This document shows positions 41,645-50,866 of a DNA stretch of 64,000 bases, in pieces. The DNA is from Williamsia sp. DF01-3 (GTDB taxonomy: Bacteria; Actinomycetota; Actinomycetes; Mycobacteriales; Mycobacteriaceae). The stretch covers positions 496,001 through 560,000 of the forward strand of contig NZ_JALKFS010000005.1 of assembly GCF_023051145.1 (NCBI RefSeq). The letters run 5' to 3'. The notes beneath the pieces were generated by a model. The model was not told where the DNA came from and did no database searches. It was given only the letters and a program-made list of their open reading frames with translations. Numbering within the stretch: the first letter of the stretch is position 1; the number at the start of each line of letters is the position of its first letter. The translations under genes and the position numbers were made by a program.

Positions 41645-42574
41645 ATGACCGATCCTCTATCCGAAGTGGTGCAGATGCTGCGGCCGCAGGGGGTGTTCTC
41701 CAAGCGCATCTCCGGGGCCGGCGCGTGGGGCGTCCGCTACACCGCATTCGGTCAGCCCGGGTTCTGCGTCGTTCTGGAGGGCAGCTGCCGGCTCGCAGTG
41801 GCCACCGAGCCCGAGATCGTCCTCGAGCAAGGGGATTTTGTTCTGCTGCCGACCACTCCAGCGTTCGACCTCACGGGATTTCATGACGTGGAGCCCGTCC
41901 TGATGGACCCGCGCGAGATGACCGGCGACGACTTGGATGTGGACTACTCAGACGGCCAGGAGCCCGAAGTGCGGATTCTAGGGGGCAGCTTCGTATTCGA
42001 CTCGCCGGACGCGACTCTCTTGAGTTCTTTGCTCCCCGCGGTCGTGCACGTGCGTGGAGTCGAACGGTTTGAGCCGCTGGTCTCGCTGGTGGCCGACGAG
42101 GCCCTGCACGAGCGACCGGGGCGTGAGCTGGTGCTGTCTCGGCTCGTCGAGGTACTTCTCGTCGAAGCACTGCGGACGACGGTCACCTCACAGACGCCCC
42201 CTGGACTGCTCCGCGGCCTGGCTGACCGCAAACTCGCCCCCGCCGTCCACCAGATGCATGAGCACGTCGACAGGCCGTGGACGGTCGCTCAACTGAGCAA
42301 GGTCGCCACCCTGTCGCGATCTGCGTTCTTCGACAGGTTCACCCGACATGTAGGCATGCCTCCCATGGAGTACTTGATGGCATGGAGGATGGCGGTGGCC
42401 CGCGATCTCTTGCGTCATGATGACCTGGGAATAGACGAGGTAGGTCGTCGGGTCGGCTACGGCTCAGCCAGCGCGTTCAGCACCGCATTCAGCAGGTACA
42501 CCGGCGAATCTCCAAGTAGCTACGCGCGCAGATCCTTTCGCAGCAAGCCAGTAGCGAGATTGAACGCGGGCTGA
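41645..42574 (+). CDS. AraC-family regulator with cupin_6 sensor domain
   Basis: 309 residues. The N-terminal cupin (GVRYTAFGQPGFCVVLEGSC and GDFVLLPTTPAFDLT) is followed by a standard double HTH: PWTVAQLSKVATLSRSAFFD, MAWRMAVARDLLRH and VGRRVGYGSASAFSTAFSRY. ATG 41645 has GGGAG with good spacing; ATG 41633 is weaker. Divergent from the SDR at 41536, which it probably controls. Confidence 0.87.
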   Translation: MTDPLSEVVQMLRPQGVFSKRISGAGAWGVRYTAFGQPGFCVVLEGSCRLAVATEPEIVLEQGDFVLLPTTPAFDLTGFHDVEPVLMDPREMTGDDLDVDYSDGQEPEVRILGGSFVFDSPDATLLSSLLPAVVHVRGVERFEPLVSLVADEALHERPGRELVLSRLVEVLLVEALRTTVTSQTPPGLLRGLADRKLAPAVHQMHEHVDRPWTVAQLSKVATLSRSAFFDRFTRHVGMPPMEYLMAWRMAVARDLLRHDDLGIDEVGRRVGYGSASAFSTAFSRYTGESPSSYARRSFRSKPVARLNAG

Positions 42575-42628
42575 GCTTGTCGCCTACTCGGGACTCGCTG
42601 TTGGAGGGGCGGTGAGGACGGGACGGCT

Positions 42629-43261
42629 TTGGCCTGGATTCACGCTTCCTTCCGAGGTCGTCGGCCGATGTGGTGTCATGGGCTTGTGGTGCTGAACCCG
42701 TGCGCGACCCCAGGCCCAGCTGGTTGGATCGTCAACTCCGACCTCGATTGGTACGACCTCGCCGTGTTCGGACCGGCAGGATTCGATGCGTATGCTCGCT
42801 TGCGGTTCATGCCTGATCCGATCGACGACGACGATGACACCGACGACCAACCTGATGGGCCCTCAAACGACCAGGCCAAAGTCGGAAGACTCTGCGAACT
42901 CATGAATTCTGCGACCAGCACCCCAGACGACTGCTACTACGCGATCTGGGACGGGTGGCCAAACTCCTCCGACCTCATGCGGCAGAGCGCCCGGATGCAC
43001 ATTCCCAACCGGACCTACTACCTACTCCACGGTCCTCTGGCTGACTTCGGGCAGTGGGGCGTCCGCGAAACCGGACACAACCCGGCAGCATTCGTCTGGC
43101 CAGCCGATCACGCCTGGTGCATTGCATCGGACGTCGACCAGCATTGGGCCGGAATCGGAGCTAGCAGCAATGCGATCAATCGACTGCTTGCGCAACAGGA
43201 CTTAGACATCGTCACTGCCAACCCCGACGCTGGCGCTCCCGCCCAGTACTCCAGGCGGTGA
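42629..43261 (+). CDS. Hypothetical protein (about 200 aa)
   Basis: 210 codons from TTG 42629; ATG 42668 is an alternative and the true start is unclear. The segment GWIVNSDLDWYDLAVFGPAG, an acidic stretch DDDDDTDDQPDG and CYYAIWDGWPNSS followed by HAWCIASDVDQHWAGIGAS recur in actinobacterial hypotheticals that I cannot name. No signal peptide or membrane helix. Codon use is coding-like. Confidence 0.6.
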   Translation: MAWIHASFRGRRPMWCHGLVVLNPCATPGPAGWIVNSDLDWYDLAVFGPAGFDAYARLRFMPDPIDDDDDTDDQPDGPSNDQAKVGRLCELMNSATSTPDDCYYAIWDGWPNSSDLMRQSARMHIPNRTYYLLHGPLADFGQWGVRETGHNPAAFVWPADHAWCIASDVDQHWAGIGASSNAINRLLAQQDLDIVTANPDAGAPAQYSRR

Positions 43262-43528
43262 TAGCCGCCCGGATGATCGGGCTTTCGTTCTTGTGGCGAA
43301 TACGTTGCAGGGCAACGGGTAGAAGCAACACTGTTTCTTATGTCAATCAACGTGACTGGACGCTGGTGGGCCATCGTTCTGCAGTTGTGAAGGCGGAAGT
43401 GGACATTACGCGTTATGTTGCAGTATTTCTCTACGGGTCTGGCCCGTAGAGGGGTGCAGGTCACATTCGGCACGAGCGGTTACGTGCCCATCCCGCCACC
43501 TGAAGACCCTCCAATCCGCGTCCGCGAG
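43262..43528. other. 267-bp intergenic region with a terminator hairpin
   Basis: Between the convergent hypothetical and lipoprotein genes. The only clear structure is the hairpin at 43429-43451. Short frames on both strands here have no start site or family likeness. Confidence 0.5.
43429..43451. terminator. Hairpin CTCTACGGG / CCCGTAGAG
   Basis: Perfect 9-bp stem with a 5-nt loop between convergent genes (stops at 43261 and 43529). The stem stands about 80 bases past the lipoprotein stop, and a bidirectional terminator is likely. Confidence 0.6.
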
Positions 43529-44101
43529 TCAACTGATTTTCCGAAACTGCGGGCAGAGTGAATAGAGCGCGGCCAGTTGGATTGCGGCGGTGTCAGGATC
43601 GGGTGTGTTGGACTCGACTAGGTAAGAGATGTCGACCGTGCCGTACATGGACCGAAACCCGTTGCAGGACGAGTACCCGGCGTAAAGCAGTAGACCAATT
43701 GGGGCATTCGCAGGCCCCGACCTGAGGTACGGAGGGCACGCAGCCTGAACATAATCTCGTTGCCCACTCGGCGGTGTCTCGTAGAACAGTCTTGCGATCG
43801 CACCATTCATCAGCAGTTCCTCGCGGGTGAACGTGCCGTACCGGCTGAGGAGGGCGCTGGTAAGCATTGAATCGACGAACTGATCAGGAGTCACGTTGCC
43901 GGTCACCTCGGCTGTGCCGCAATCGGTATCTGCCGGGTACACCCAGAGAGGTTTTGCTGTTGCCTTGATCGTCTTGTCCGGCGTCGATGCGGGACTGGCG
44001 CCTGGCTCGCTGGCCGGGGTGCAGCTAACGACCCCCAGACATCCCATAGCGAACAGACCTACCAGCGATAGGGTAAACCCCACCATCGTGTGCCCACCCA
44101 T
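43529..44101 (-). CDS. Putative secreted lipoprotein
   Basis: 190 residues from ATG 44101, preceded by GGTGAGG. The N-terminus is a hydrophobic signal (GFTLSLVGLFAMGCLGVVSC) with a lipobox-like VVSC, then a Ser/Pro/Thr-rich linker and a globular domain with four cysteines (DTDCGTAE, AACPPYLR, SSCNGFR, LCPQF), likely disulfide-bonded outside the membrane. Family not recognised. It is 80 bases downstream of the beta-propeller gene on the same strand, so it may be cotranscribed with it. Confidence 0.65.
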   Translation of the reverse strand: MGGHTMVGFTLSLVGLFAMGCLGVVSCTPASEPGASPASTPDKTIKATAKPLWVYPADTDCGTAEVTGNVTPDQFVDSMLTSALLSRYGTFTREELLMNGAIARLFYETPPSGQRDYVQAACPPYLRSGPANAPIGLLLYAGYSSCNGFRSMYGTVDISYLVESNTPDPDTAAIQLAALYSLCPQFRKIS

Positions 44102-44181
44102 GAACCTCACCCCAAGCCTCCCACCCAATGTTCCGGCCATCGGAGCCGTGCCCGGCCGTGCACTCAAGTCATCAATCGAGG

Positions 44182-45573
44182 CTAGTTGTCCTGTCGCCAC
44201 AGGGAAATTTCTGCGCCGGTGGTGAGCAGGATGTCGCCGCCGGCATCTGAGATAGTTGCAGACCGTGGGTCTGCACCCGATGGAAGAGGGAGGGACCAGA
44301 CTATCGCCCCGTCGGCGACCCGAAGCGAATGTAGCCCGGTGTAATCAGTGAACGCGTAATACTCACCGTCGGTGATTCCACCGTGTATCCAGTAGGCGTC
44401 GGTCCACGGTGTGCGCCAAAGCTGTTGTCCGGATTGCTGATCGAGCCCGATCAGCGATTGAGTGTCGGCGGACGCTACGATGACTGTCGCACCCGCCAAT
44501 GCCCGAGCGGTGCTGACCCAGTCGGAACCATAGGTCAACATCCGTGGATCGCGCCACAGTTGTAGGCCGCTAGAGGGGTCGTACGCGCCGTCGCCGAGTA
44601 GTACCGGTGGCGGGCCAATTGTTGCGGTGGGCAGAGTCTCGTGTGTGTATGCCGGTACGGGCGCGGTGAGGATGGGGGACCCCGCGCGGGAGATGAGTTG
44701 TTGTATCCCAAGGGGGTTCAAATCTGAAGGCTGTGTCGCCAGGAAGAGTCCATCACCCACAACGCGCAGCGTGTTACTACCGATGGTGAAGCGTGGAGTT
44801 CCGCTGTCGAGGTGATACACGGTCGATTGGTAGATCGGGTTCTCGCCAGTCTGGGTCGTGAGGACAAGCGTGTTTTGAGACGGCACTATTTCGTCAACCG
44901 CCGTCAGAGGCCCAGCGATGTCGAAGGAGCGATGATAGGAAGCAGACGGGTCCGTGGGCGTTCCGCTTGTCAGTTCGAGCTTGTGTCTAGATCCGTTCGT
45001 TTGAACACCAGAGACGAACGCGGTGCCGGCGATGACCTGGCCCTGCCCTACGGTGAAATCAGGTTCATTCTCGGACAGCAGTTTCCCGGTGGCGGTATCA
45101 ACGAAAACGATGCGCTTGCTGTCCCAGCACGCGATGATCCCCGAATCGAGTTGATCAGCGCACTGGGTGACGGCTCCGATGGGGCGTCTCCACTGAGCGG
45201 TCCCATCATCGCGGCTGATGCCAACCAAGGTGACGGCGTCGACACGTTGGCTGCCGCTGGCGTCTTTGGCAGTGGGTGTACCGATCGCGCCCACGAGCAT
45301 GGTCGGAGCGTCGAGAACTGCTCCATACCCATAGTACGAGTCCAGTGTTTGCGGCAGTGTCAACAGAACGCCAGCTGAGTTCCCGGCTATCGCAGCTACA
45401 TCGAGAGTCCAAGCCCTTGAGGGCAGTACGCCAAGATCGTGGGTCCGCGCCCGTGGCTCGTCACGAGACAGATTGCCGGCCACGAAGTAGGCGCACACCG
45501 TTGCAGCAGCCAGCAACGCTGCCAACGCTAGGACGAGAAACTTCCACTGTCCCTGGAACCCCCGCCACCCCAT
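44182..45573 (-). CDS. Membrane-anchored PQQ-like beta-propeller protein
   Basis: 463 residues. A single N-terminal membrane helix (FLVLALAALLAAATVCAYFV) is followed by an extracytoplasmic domain with repeating WxxP-like blades: GTAQWRRPIGA, GLQLWRDPRML, SGQQLWRTPWTD and GAIVWSLPLPSG. These are typical of PQQ_2/quinoprotein-like propellers that scaffold proteins at the cell envelope. No cofactor ligands are evident. Role unknown; the neighbouring lipoprotein may be a partner. Confidence 0.75.
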   Translation of the reverse strand: MGWRGFQGQWKFLVLALAALLAAATVCAYFVAGNLSRDEPRARTHDLGVLPSRAWTLDVAAIAGNSAGVLLTLPQTLDSYYGYGAVLDAPTMLVGAIGTPTAKDASGSQRVDAVTLVGISRDDGTAQWRRPIGAVTQCADQLDSGIIACWDSKRIVFVDTATGKLLSENEPDFTVGQGQVIAGTAFVSGVQTNGSRHKLELTSGTPTDPSASYHRSFDIAGPLTAVDEIVPSQNTLVLTTQTGENPIYQSTVYHLDSGTPRFTIGSNTLRVVGDGLFLATQPSDLNPLGIQQLISRAGSPILTAPVPAYTHETLPTATIGPPPVLLGDGAYDPSSGLQLWRDPRMLTYGSDWVSTARALAGATVIVASADTQSLIGLDQQSGQQLWRTPWTDAYWIHGGITDGEYYAFTDYTGLHSLRVADGAIVWSLPLPSGADPRSATISDAGGDILLTTGAEISLWRQDN

Positions 45574-45901
45574 CGAAAGAACATATCCCGCAACATGAGC
45601 GTCACGTCAAGGAGTGACCGAGAGCGTGACCGGTCAGGTGCGCCAGGAGTCATTACTTTTCGACCTCGACACAACGAGCTAGTCGGTCAGGCCGCCCTTT
45701 CCGGATAGCTGCGGCAGCCGATCGAATCCGCCGCTAGACATAAGATCGACGAGACTCGGCAGACGTAGGCAGAGTTTGCGCTCGAGTGTCGTTGTCGCGA
45801 GAAGCCGCCGCCTACCCTGAGATTGGCAAAGTGTGAGCGTGTATCCGCGCGCTAGCTATTGATCTGCGGTGCAACGTTGCCGGGCGCAGCTTGGATTCGG
45901 T
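45574..45901. other. 328-bp region without a recognisable gene
   Basis: Between the propeller gene start and the 3' end of the reductase-like gene. No credible frame, hairpin array or repeat was seen in it. It probably contains the promoter of the propeller gene. Confidence 0.45.
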
Positions 45902-46546
45902 TCAGGTATGGCGAGCTTTGTTCCAGAATTGATGGGTGAGCCCGCTTGGTGAAGTGACGGTCTCGACCATGAAACCGTCTTCGACACCAAGTAGGCCGTC
46001 CAAGAGAGATACGCCCCGCCCAAGCGTGATGGGCACGATCGCCAGGTGCATGAAGTCAACAAGGTCGGCTTCCAGGAACTGCCGCACGGTTGACGGCCCT
46101 CCACCAAGACGGATGTCCCTGCCGTTGGCCGCTTCCCGGGCCATGCGAAGCACTTCTTGGGGTGGCGCATCGACGAAGTGGAAGGCGGTGCCGTTGGAAA
46201 ACTCGATGCTCGGGCGTGAATGGTGGGTCATGACGAACACTGGGGTCTGAAAGGGTGGTTCATCGCCCCACCAACCCCGCCACCCGTCGTCAGGCCAGTC
46301 GCCGGTTTGGGGGCCGAACTTGCGACGGCCCATGATTTCCGCGCCGATGCCCTGGCCCCACAGACTGGTCACGGCCCGGTCCAGGGTGATTGGGTCGTCT
46401 ACGTCGTCGATCCCGTGGATGACGCGTCCGTCGAACCAATCGAATAGCTGGCCAGCATCGCCGATCGGGGCGTCAAAGGTGACGTACTCGCCCGCGGCAT
46501 AGCCGTCCAGCGAGACGTTCATGTTGTGGACTCGGGTGCGGGACAA
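45902..46546 (-). CDS. Dihydrofolate reductase-family (RibD C-terminal-like) protein
   Basis: 214 residues. Motifs: VHNMNVSLDGYAAGE (the N-terminal strand and substrate region), AEIMGRRKFGPQTGDWPDD, PVFVMTHHSRPS, and the NADPH region IRLGGGPSTVRQFLEADLVD followed by LAIVPITLGRGVSLLDGL. It is one of many stand-alone RibD_C/DHFR-like reductases with unknown substrate. TTG 46546 has AGGAG eight bases upstream and removes 11 non-conserved residues; GTG 46579 is the alternative. Confidence 0.85.
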   Translation of the reverse strand: MSRTRVHNMNVSLDGYAAGEYVTFDAPIGDAGQLFDWFDGRVIHGIDDVDDPITLDRAVTSLWGQGIGAEIMGRRKFGPQTGDWPDDGWRGWWGDEPPFQTPVFVMTHHSRPSIEFSNGTAFHFVDAPPQEVLRMAREAANGRDIRLGGGPSTVRQFLEADLVDFMHLAIVPITLGRGVSLLDGLLGVEDGFMVETVTSPSGLTHQFWNKARHT

Positions 46547-46642
46547 GGGGGACTCCTGGATGATCGGATCGACTGGCACAGGTAGATAGACCGCACAGGA
46601 TGGCGAAACTAATCGCAGCCAAACAGGTTGTGTTGATGGTGG

Positions 46643-48292
46643 TCAGTTTGGGTTGGCGTGGCGAGACTTGGCGATGTTGGATGTGGCCTTGAGAATTGTG
46701 TCGGTCGGACTCGCTGATCGTGCGGATGGGTCGCTGGGCCAGAGAAGCAGTTGGTAGGTGTCGATGTGGTTGCCGGTGTCGGCGCCGTGGGCTTGGTCCA
46801 TGTGTCGTGCGCTGAATCGCATTCGATAGTGGCCCAGCGGAATTGCGAGGGCTGTACCGCCGGAGAAGCCTGCCAGCATTGTGGTGGGCGTTTCGACGTG
46901 GTAGTCGAGTTCGACCACCTCATCCCAGCGGTCGCTGTCGACGGGTGGTCGGGTGGGCGAGAGGATCACTTCGACGTCAACGGCGCCGGTGTGCAGGCCG
47001 GTGCGGACGTGCGCCAGGGGTGCGGCGGCGGTCCCGCACAGGCCGTTTGATTGGCCGGCGAATGGTTCGGCATCGGGGTCGGGGACGGGAGCGTCAGGAA
47101 AGGCGGTCAGGGTGAAGAAGCCGTAGTGCACATGCACTGGACCGGTGTAGAGGACCTGTTCAGCGTGAATGTCCGCGGCAGCGGTGATGGCCGCCGCAGC
47201 GCGGCGGGCCTCTTCCTGCATTCTGGCCGGAGGAACAACCGTCGGGATTAACCGCTGTATCTGCCGTGCTTCAGAGTCGGGAAGGGGCTGCTCGGTATCG
47301 ATCGCATAGGTCCAGTGGTCGTCGGACCATGAATGAGTATGCGGGTGGCGCGTTGCGACATAAAACGGCCGGCGAGTGCCGATCGGCCACCGCGACAGTG
47401 CGCCGTCGAAACCCGTTGAATCGAAGAGCATCATATGCAGCGCCCACGTGTCCGGGTCGCCCTTCTCCAGGAACGTTTGCAGATCGGGGCGGGGCCATGT
47501 TGTCGGAATGAAGGGCGGGATCTGTTCGAGAACAGATTGGTGGGCGGCAATCTCTGCTTGCCGCTGCTCCTCGAGAGCATCAGCATCGATGTACTCCCCG
47601 TCCCACTCGAACACAGTGGGGTCGATGGGTTCGTCGAGTGCCAGGTCGGAGACTTCGACGGTGTCGTAGGGCTGGCCCGCGTTGCGGCCGATGACAACAC
47701 CTGTCTCAGCGTCGAAGGTGAGGGTCACCGGCACGGGATGCTGGGTAACCCTGGGCATGACACACGGGACTGTCCACCCGGCGCGGCCGCGCACCATTAC
47801 TGCTTCAGCAGGACCAGTGGGCTCGAACATCGGAGGCCTCTCGGCACCGCGGTATTCACCTGTCATCGGGACCAACCCTGAACGTCCGACTTTCACATCA
47901 ACGGGGCTAGCCGCGGTATTCGCCGGCTGCGGCGCGGGCGGTTGCGGGGCGGGCCATCGCCGATGGGCCACGAACAGCTCGCTTGGTGGTTCCAAACGCG
48001 CATAGACAGGACGATCAGGTGTCCACCCTGGAATGCGGCGGCGGCGCAATGAGGAGTCGACGCGCCGATAGTCGAACTCATCGTTCGAGATCCGCTGCAC
48101 TACTCCGTCAACACCTTCGACTCGCCACCGATCCGGTGGCGCGAACCAGATCCGTTGCGATGTCCAACCCATCGCGGCATTGCCGGCGTAGTGCACAACT
48201 GCTCGAATCGGTCGCCCCGCGGTCGCACGATTTACTTCGATCAACTCATCCCAGGAAGGAACCACAGCCACGATCGCACCACAGACAGCCAT
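46643..48292 (-). CDS. Hypothetical cytoplasmic protein (about 549 aa)
   Basis: No family recognised. The N-terminal part (SWDELIEVNRATAGRPIRAV, MGWTSQRIWFAPPDRWRVEG) and the middle VPVTLTFDAETGVVIGRNAG resemble actinobacterial proteins of outer-membrane-lipoprotein-like (LolA/MucB) shape, but this is only an impression. The C-terminal third has a beta-rich HVHYGFFTLTAFPDAPVPD and HYRMRFSARHMDQAHGADTG segment. Start uncertain: ATG 48292 or GTG 48262; the frame is open to 48352. Confidence 0.6.
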   Translation of the reverse strand: MAVCGAIVAVVPSWDELIEVNRATAGRPIRAVVHYAGNAAMGWTSQRIWFAPPDRWRVEGVDGVVQRISNDEFDYRRVDSSLRRRRIPGWTPDRPVYARLEPPSELFVAHRRWPAPQPPAPQPANTAASPVDVKVGRSGLVPMTGEYRGAERPPMFEPTGPAEAVMVRGRAGWTVPCVMPRVTQHPVPVTLTFDAETGVVIGRNAGQPYDTVEVSDLALDEPIDPTVFEWDGEYIDADALEEQRQAEIAAHQSVLEQIPPFIPTTWPRPDLQTFLEKGDPDTWALHMMLFDSTGFDGALSRWPIGTRRPFYVATRHPHTHSWSDDHWTYAIDTEQPLPDSEARQIQRLIPTVVPPARMQEEARRAAAAITAAADIHAEQVLYTGPVHVHYGFFTLTAFPDAPVPDPDAEPFAGQSNGLCGTAAAPLAHVRTGLHTGAVDVEVILSPTRPPVDSDRWDEVVELDYHVETPTTMLAGFSGGTALAIPLGHYRMRFSARHMDQAHGADTGNHIDTYQLLLWPSDPSARSASPTDTILKATSNIAKSRHANPN

Positions 48293-48434
48293 GCTCGGTG
48301 TCGGAACGGGCTCCCCCGACGCGGCGGCTCTGCAACTGTATGGGTATGCCACTCGACGATCTGAAGGGTGCTGCTTGTGGCCGCAGTAGCTGCGGACGGG
48401 CTTGTCAGAGTGAATCGCGTTGCCGCGACACCCT

Positions 48435-48716
48435 TTACGAGTCCTTCTTGCCCCAGCGTCCTAGCGCATCGATCGCTTCGCGCAATGCCAGCCCGCGATC
48501 GGTCAGCGCGTAGGCCCGGGTGTTGTGTCGGAGGGGCAGGCGGGTCAGTACGCCGGCCGCTTCGAGCTCACGCAGGCGGGTCGCGAGCATGTTCGTCGGA
48601 ACGCCGAGGTCGCGCTGCAGATCGCCGTACCGCTGTGGCCCGTCGAGCAGTCGCTCAACGATGAGCAGGGCCCACCGTGCTCCGACGATGTCGAGGGCAG
48701 CGGCAAGGTCGCTCAC
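48435..48716 (-). CDS. HxlR-family winged-helix regulator
   Basis: 93 residues. The HxlR signature is complete: DIVGARWALLIVERLLDGPQR, YGDLQRDLGVPTNMLATRLR and LTRLPLRHNTRAYALTDRG. Starts at GTG 48716 and overlaps the upstream VOC gene by 4 bases (GTGA), so the two are coupled. HxlR regulators often control the gene they follow; the palindrome ACTTGCAAAATGCAAGT at the operon promoter is a good operator candidate, which would mean autoregulation. Confidence 0.87.
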   Translation of the reverse strand: MSDLAAALDIVGARWALLIVERLLDGPQRYGDLQRDLGVPTNMLATRLRELEAAGVLTRLPLRHNTRAYALTDRGLALREAIDALGRWGKKDS

Positions 48717-49117
48717 GTGGTCGGTTCGGCGTCCGGCTTCATCCAGAACGGCGAATAGTGGTAGCCGTCGAGATCGTCGAACTGGCGCTGGTACATGAAG
48801 GGGTAGTCATCGGTGTCACCGATTCGCCCGCCGGCCGCGGCGGCGCGCTCGACGAGGTCGTCGACCGCCTGGCGGCTGTCGAGGTCGAACGAAACCGTGA
48901 CCTTCGAGGGGGTCTGAGGTCCGCCGACCAGCTCCTCGACGCCGCCGACGCTCGCGTACATCTCGCGACTGCCGAGCATTACGTACTGATCGGGAGCAAT
49001 CGCGAAACACGACACGTTGTGGTCGGACATTTCGGCGTTCAGGGTCCATCCGAGGGCTGTGTAGAAGGCGGTCGTGCGTTCGACGTTCTCGACGGGGCAG
49101 GTGATGAAGAGGCTCAT
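48713..49117 (-). CDS. VOC-superfamily protein (glyoxalase/bleomycin-resistance fold)
   Basis: 134 residues. SLFITCPVENVERTTAFYTAL then GWTLNAEMSDHNVSCFAIA, and SFDLDSRQAVDDLVERAAAA with DLDGYHYSPFWM at the end, match the PhnB-like/VOC single-domain proteins such as glyoxalase-like members without a full metal site. Start ATG 49117 is only a few bases after the -10 element, so the mRNA may be leaderless; ATG 49126 is possible. First gene of a two-gene unit with HxlR. Confidence 0.82.
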   Translation of the reverse strand: MSLFITCPVENVERTTAFYTALGWTLNAEMSDHNVSCFAIAPDQYVMLGSREMYASVGGVEELVGGPQTPSKVTVSFDLDSRQAVDDLVERAAAAGGRIGDTDDYPFMYQRQFDDLDGYHYSPFWMKPDAEPTT

Positions 49118-49124
49118 AAGAACC

Positions 49125-49153
49125 ATACTTGCAAAATGCAAGTGAGCCGTCAA
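49125..49153 (-). promoter_or_regulatory. Promoter and HxlR operator of the VOC-HxlR unit
   Basis: On the minus strand TTGACG (rc of 49148-49153) and AAGTAT (rc of 49125-49130) are 17 bases apart. The perfect palindrome ACTTGCA-AAA-TGCAAGT (49127-49143) covers the -10 element and most of the spacer. Confidence 0.65.
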
Positions 49154-49484
49154 GGGCCCGGAATGCGTTCCAGCCGAGCAGTGTTGGTGAAGTGCTTACG
49201 TGTTGGCTGAGTGAACCTCTAACGGTGACGGGCTCACCCACGACACTTGCGGAGATTGCAGTCGGTAGGACGCCGCGGTGGTTGTGGCCAGAAGACATGG
49301 TCGGCTCGTGGGGTGTGGTGGGTTGTGGTTGGGACGCCGCGAGTAACGGAGCAACGACCGATGCCAGGCGAGCGCGCCGCCATCTGTGCATGGATTCGCG
49401 ACCCCGCGGCCCATCTCGGCGTGCACTACGCATAACCGGTGGCCTACTGGGTACCGTTCGGATTGTTAGCCGACGAAGGAGTAC
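49154..49484. other. 331-bp region without a recognisable gene
   Basis: Between two divergent units. Short open frames exist on both strands but none has a family likeness or good start site. It holds the promoters of the PIG-L gene and, at its left border, of the VOC-HxlR unit. Confidence 0.4.
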
Positions 49485-50522
49485 GTGTTGTCGAATGGTC
49501 CGTCTGTTCCGGGTCAATTACCGACCGGTGTGGTGCGCGTGGCCACTGCGCCGCAGCGGGTGGCGATTGTGTGGGCGTCGCGCACCGTCGACACGGTGAT
49601 CGATGTCCTGACCGACAGTGGTTATCTCCCGGTCCGGCTCGCGGTGAGTGACACCGAGGGCTTTGTATCTTCCTCTGGGGCACCGGCGGTAATGCTCATC
49701 GACAGCGCGGCCCTTGATGACAGGGCGGTTGCTGTGGTCGGCGCATTGAGGCGTGGTCGGCAGATTCGGGTCTGCGTGCTGGCTGGCTCGGATGCGGCTG
49801 CGGCGGGGTTGCTGGTGGCGCTGCGTGCGGGGTTCACCGAGGTCGTGGATCCTGACGACCATGACGCACTCGTCGGCGCTTTGGCGCCGACTGCAGCCGA
49901 GGGCGCCGAGCGCGTCTTGGCGGTCGGTGCTCACCCTGATGATGTGGAGATCGGTTGCGGGGCAACCCTGTTGCGACACAGCTTGTTGGGTCACCCGGTC
50001 ACCGTGTTGACGCTCAGTGGCGGCGCGGTGGGTGGGCCTGCCCAGGCCCGGCGGGCCGAGGCCGCCGCTGCGGCCATGGCCATGTCGGCCCAACTGTTGA
50101 TGGCAGATTTGCCGGACACAAGATTAGGGGAGGCGGGTGAGATGACCACGATCATCGAGCAGGTCATCGCCGCGGTCCGGCCCACGACGGTCTATGTGCA
50201 TTCAGCGGCCGACAGCCATCAAGACCACCGGGCGGTACACGAGAAGGCGTTGATCGCCGCGCGACGGGTGCAGCAGGTGTTTTGCTATCAATCGCCGTCC
50301 TCGCGGAACGGGTTCGCGCCCACCAAGTTCGTTCCCGTCGAAGACACGGTTGATGCGAAAGTTGCTGTGTTGAAGCAGTATCGGTCGCAATCGACCCGGC
50401 ACTACCTCGATCCCGAGCTCGTCGTGACCACTGCTCGCTACTGGGCGCGTCAATTACCCCATACCCGATACGCCGAACCGTTCGAGGTCATTCGCGCCAC
50501 CGAACCAGCACCACAGTCGTAG
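49485..50522 (+). CDS. PIG-L family deacetylase with N-terminal receiver-like domain
   Basis: 345 residues. Residues 1-140 look like a degenerate receiver-type Rossmann domain (VAIVWASRTVDTVIDVLTD, VMLIDSAALDD, VCVLAGSDAAAAGLL) with no clear phosphoacceptor aspartate triad. From about 145 it is a LmbE/PIG-L zinc hydrolase: AVGAHPDDVEIGCGATLL and HSAADSHQDHRAVHEKALIA give the His and Asp zinc ligands. Such enzymes remove acetyl groups from N-acetyl sugars (MshB, Mca). GTG 49485 has AAGGAG upstream. Confidence 0.85.
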   Translation: MLSNGPSVPGQLPTGVVRVATAPQRVAIVWASRTVDTVIDVLTDSGYLPVRLAVSDTEGFVSSSGAPAVMLIDSAALDDRAVAVVGALRRGRQIRVCVLAGSDAAAAGLLVALRAGFTEVVDPDDHDALVGALAPTAAEGAERVLAVGAHPDDVEIGCGATLLRHSLLGHPVTVLTLSGGAVGGPAQARRAEAAAAAMAMSAQLLMADLPDTRLGEAGEMTTIIEQVIAAVRPTTVYVHSAADSHQDHRAVHEKALIAARRVQQVFCYQSPSSRNGFAPTKFVPVEDTVDAKVAVLKQYRSQSTRHYLDPELVVTTARYWARQLPHTRYAEPFEVIRATEPAPQS

Positions 50523-50647
50523 CCTCGATCAGGTGAAGCGCTCGGCCCTGGCACTGCTGGTTACAACCATCGCCGCGATTGGTTGCACCCGATCACGCAA
50601 CCTTCGCCGGCCGAGCAACCATCGAACTTGAATGGGCACTTGCTCTA

Positions 50648-50866
50648 CTAGGGAAGCGCAAACCGTGTGCGCATGTTCTTGGCGATGATGCGGGACTGTG
50701 CGTCGCTCACGGGTTCATAGTCGCCGGAGAAACGAGTCTTCGCAGCTGCGGTTGGCTGCCACCGCCACTGGTCTGCTCTCGGCTGGTATTGCTCGCCGTC
50801 GCCGCTGATCGGATCGATGCGGATCAGGCCGTTGCTGTCGCCATCGGCGTAGAACTTGAACCCCAT
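50648..50866 (-). CDS. Small hypothetical protein (72 aa)
   Basis: 72 residues, ATG 50866 with GGTGGAGAG upstream, one of the clearest ribosome sites in the region. MGFKFYADGDSNGLIRIDP, then WRWQPTAAAKTRFSGDYEPV and a basic C-terminal tail. Family unknown, compact beta-type protein. Nothing nearby suggests an operon. Confidence 0.55.
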   Translation of the reverse strand: MGFKFYADGDSNGLIRIDPISGDGEQYQPRADQWRWQPTAAAKTRFSGDYEPVSDAQSRIIAKNMRTRFALP

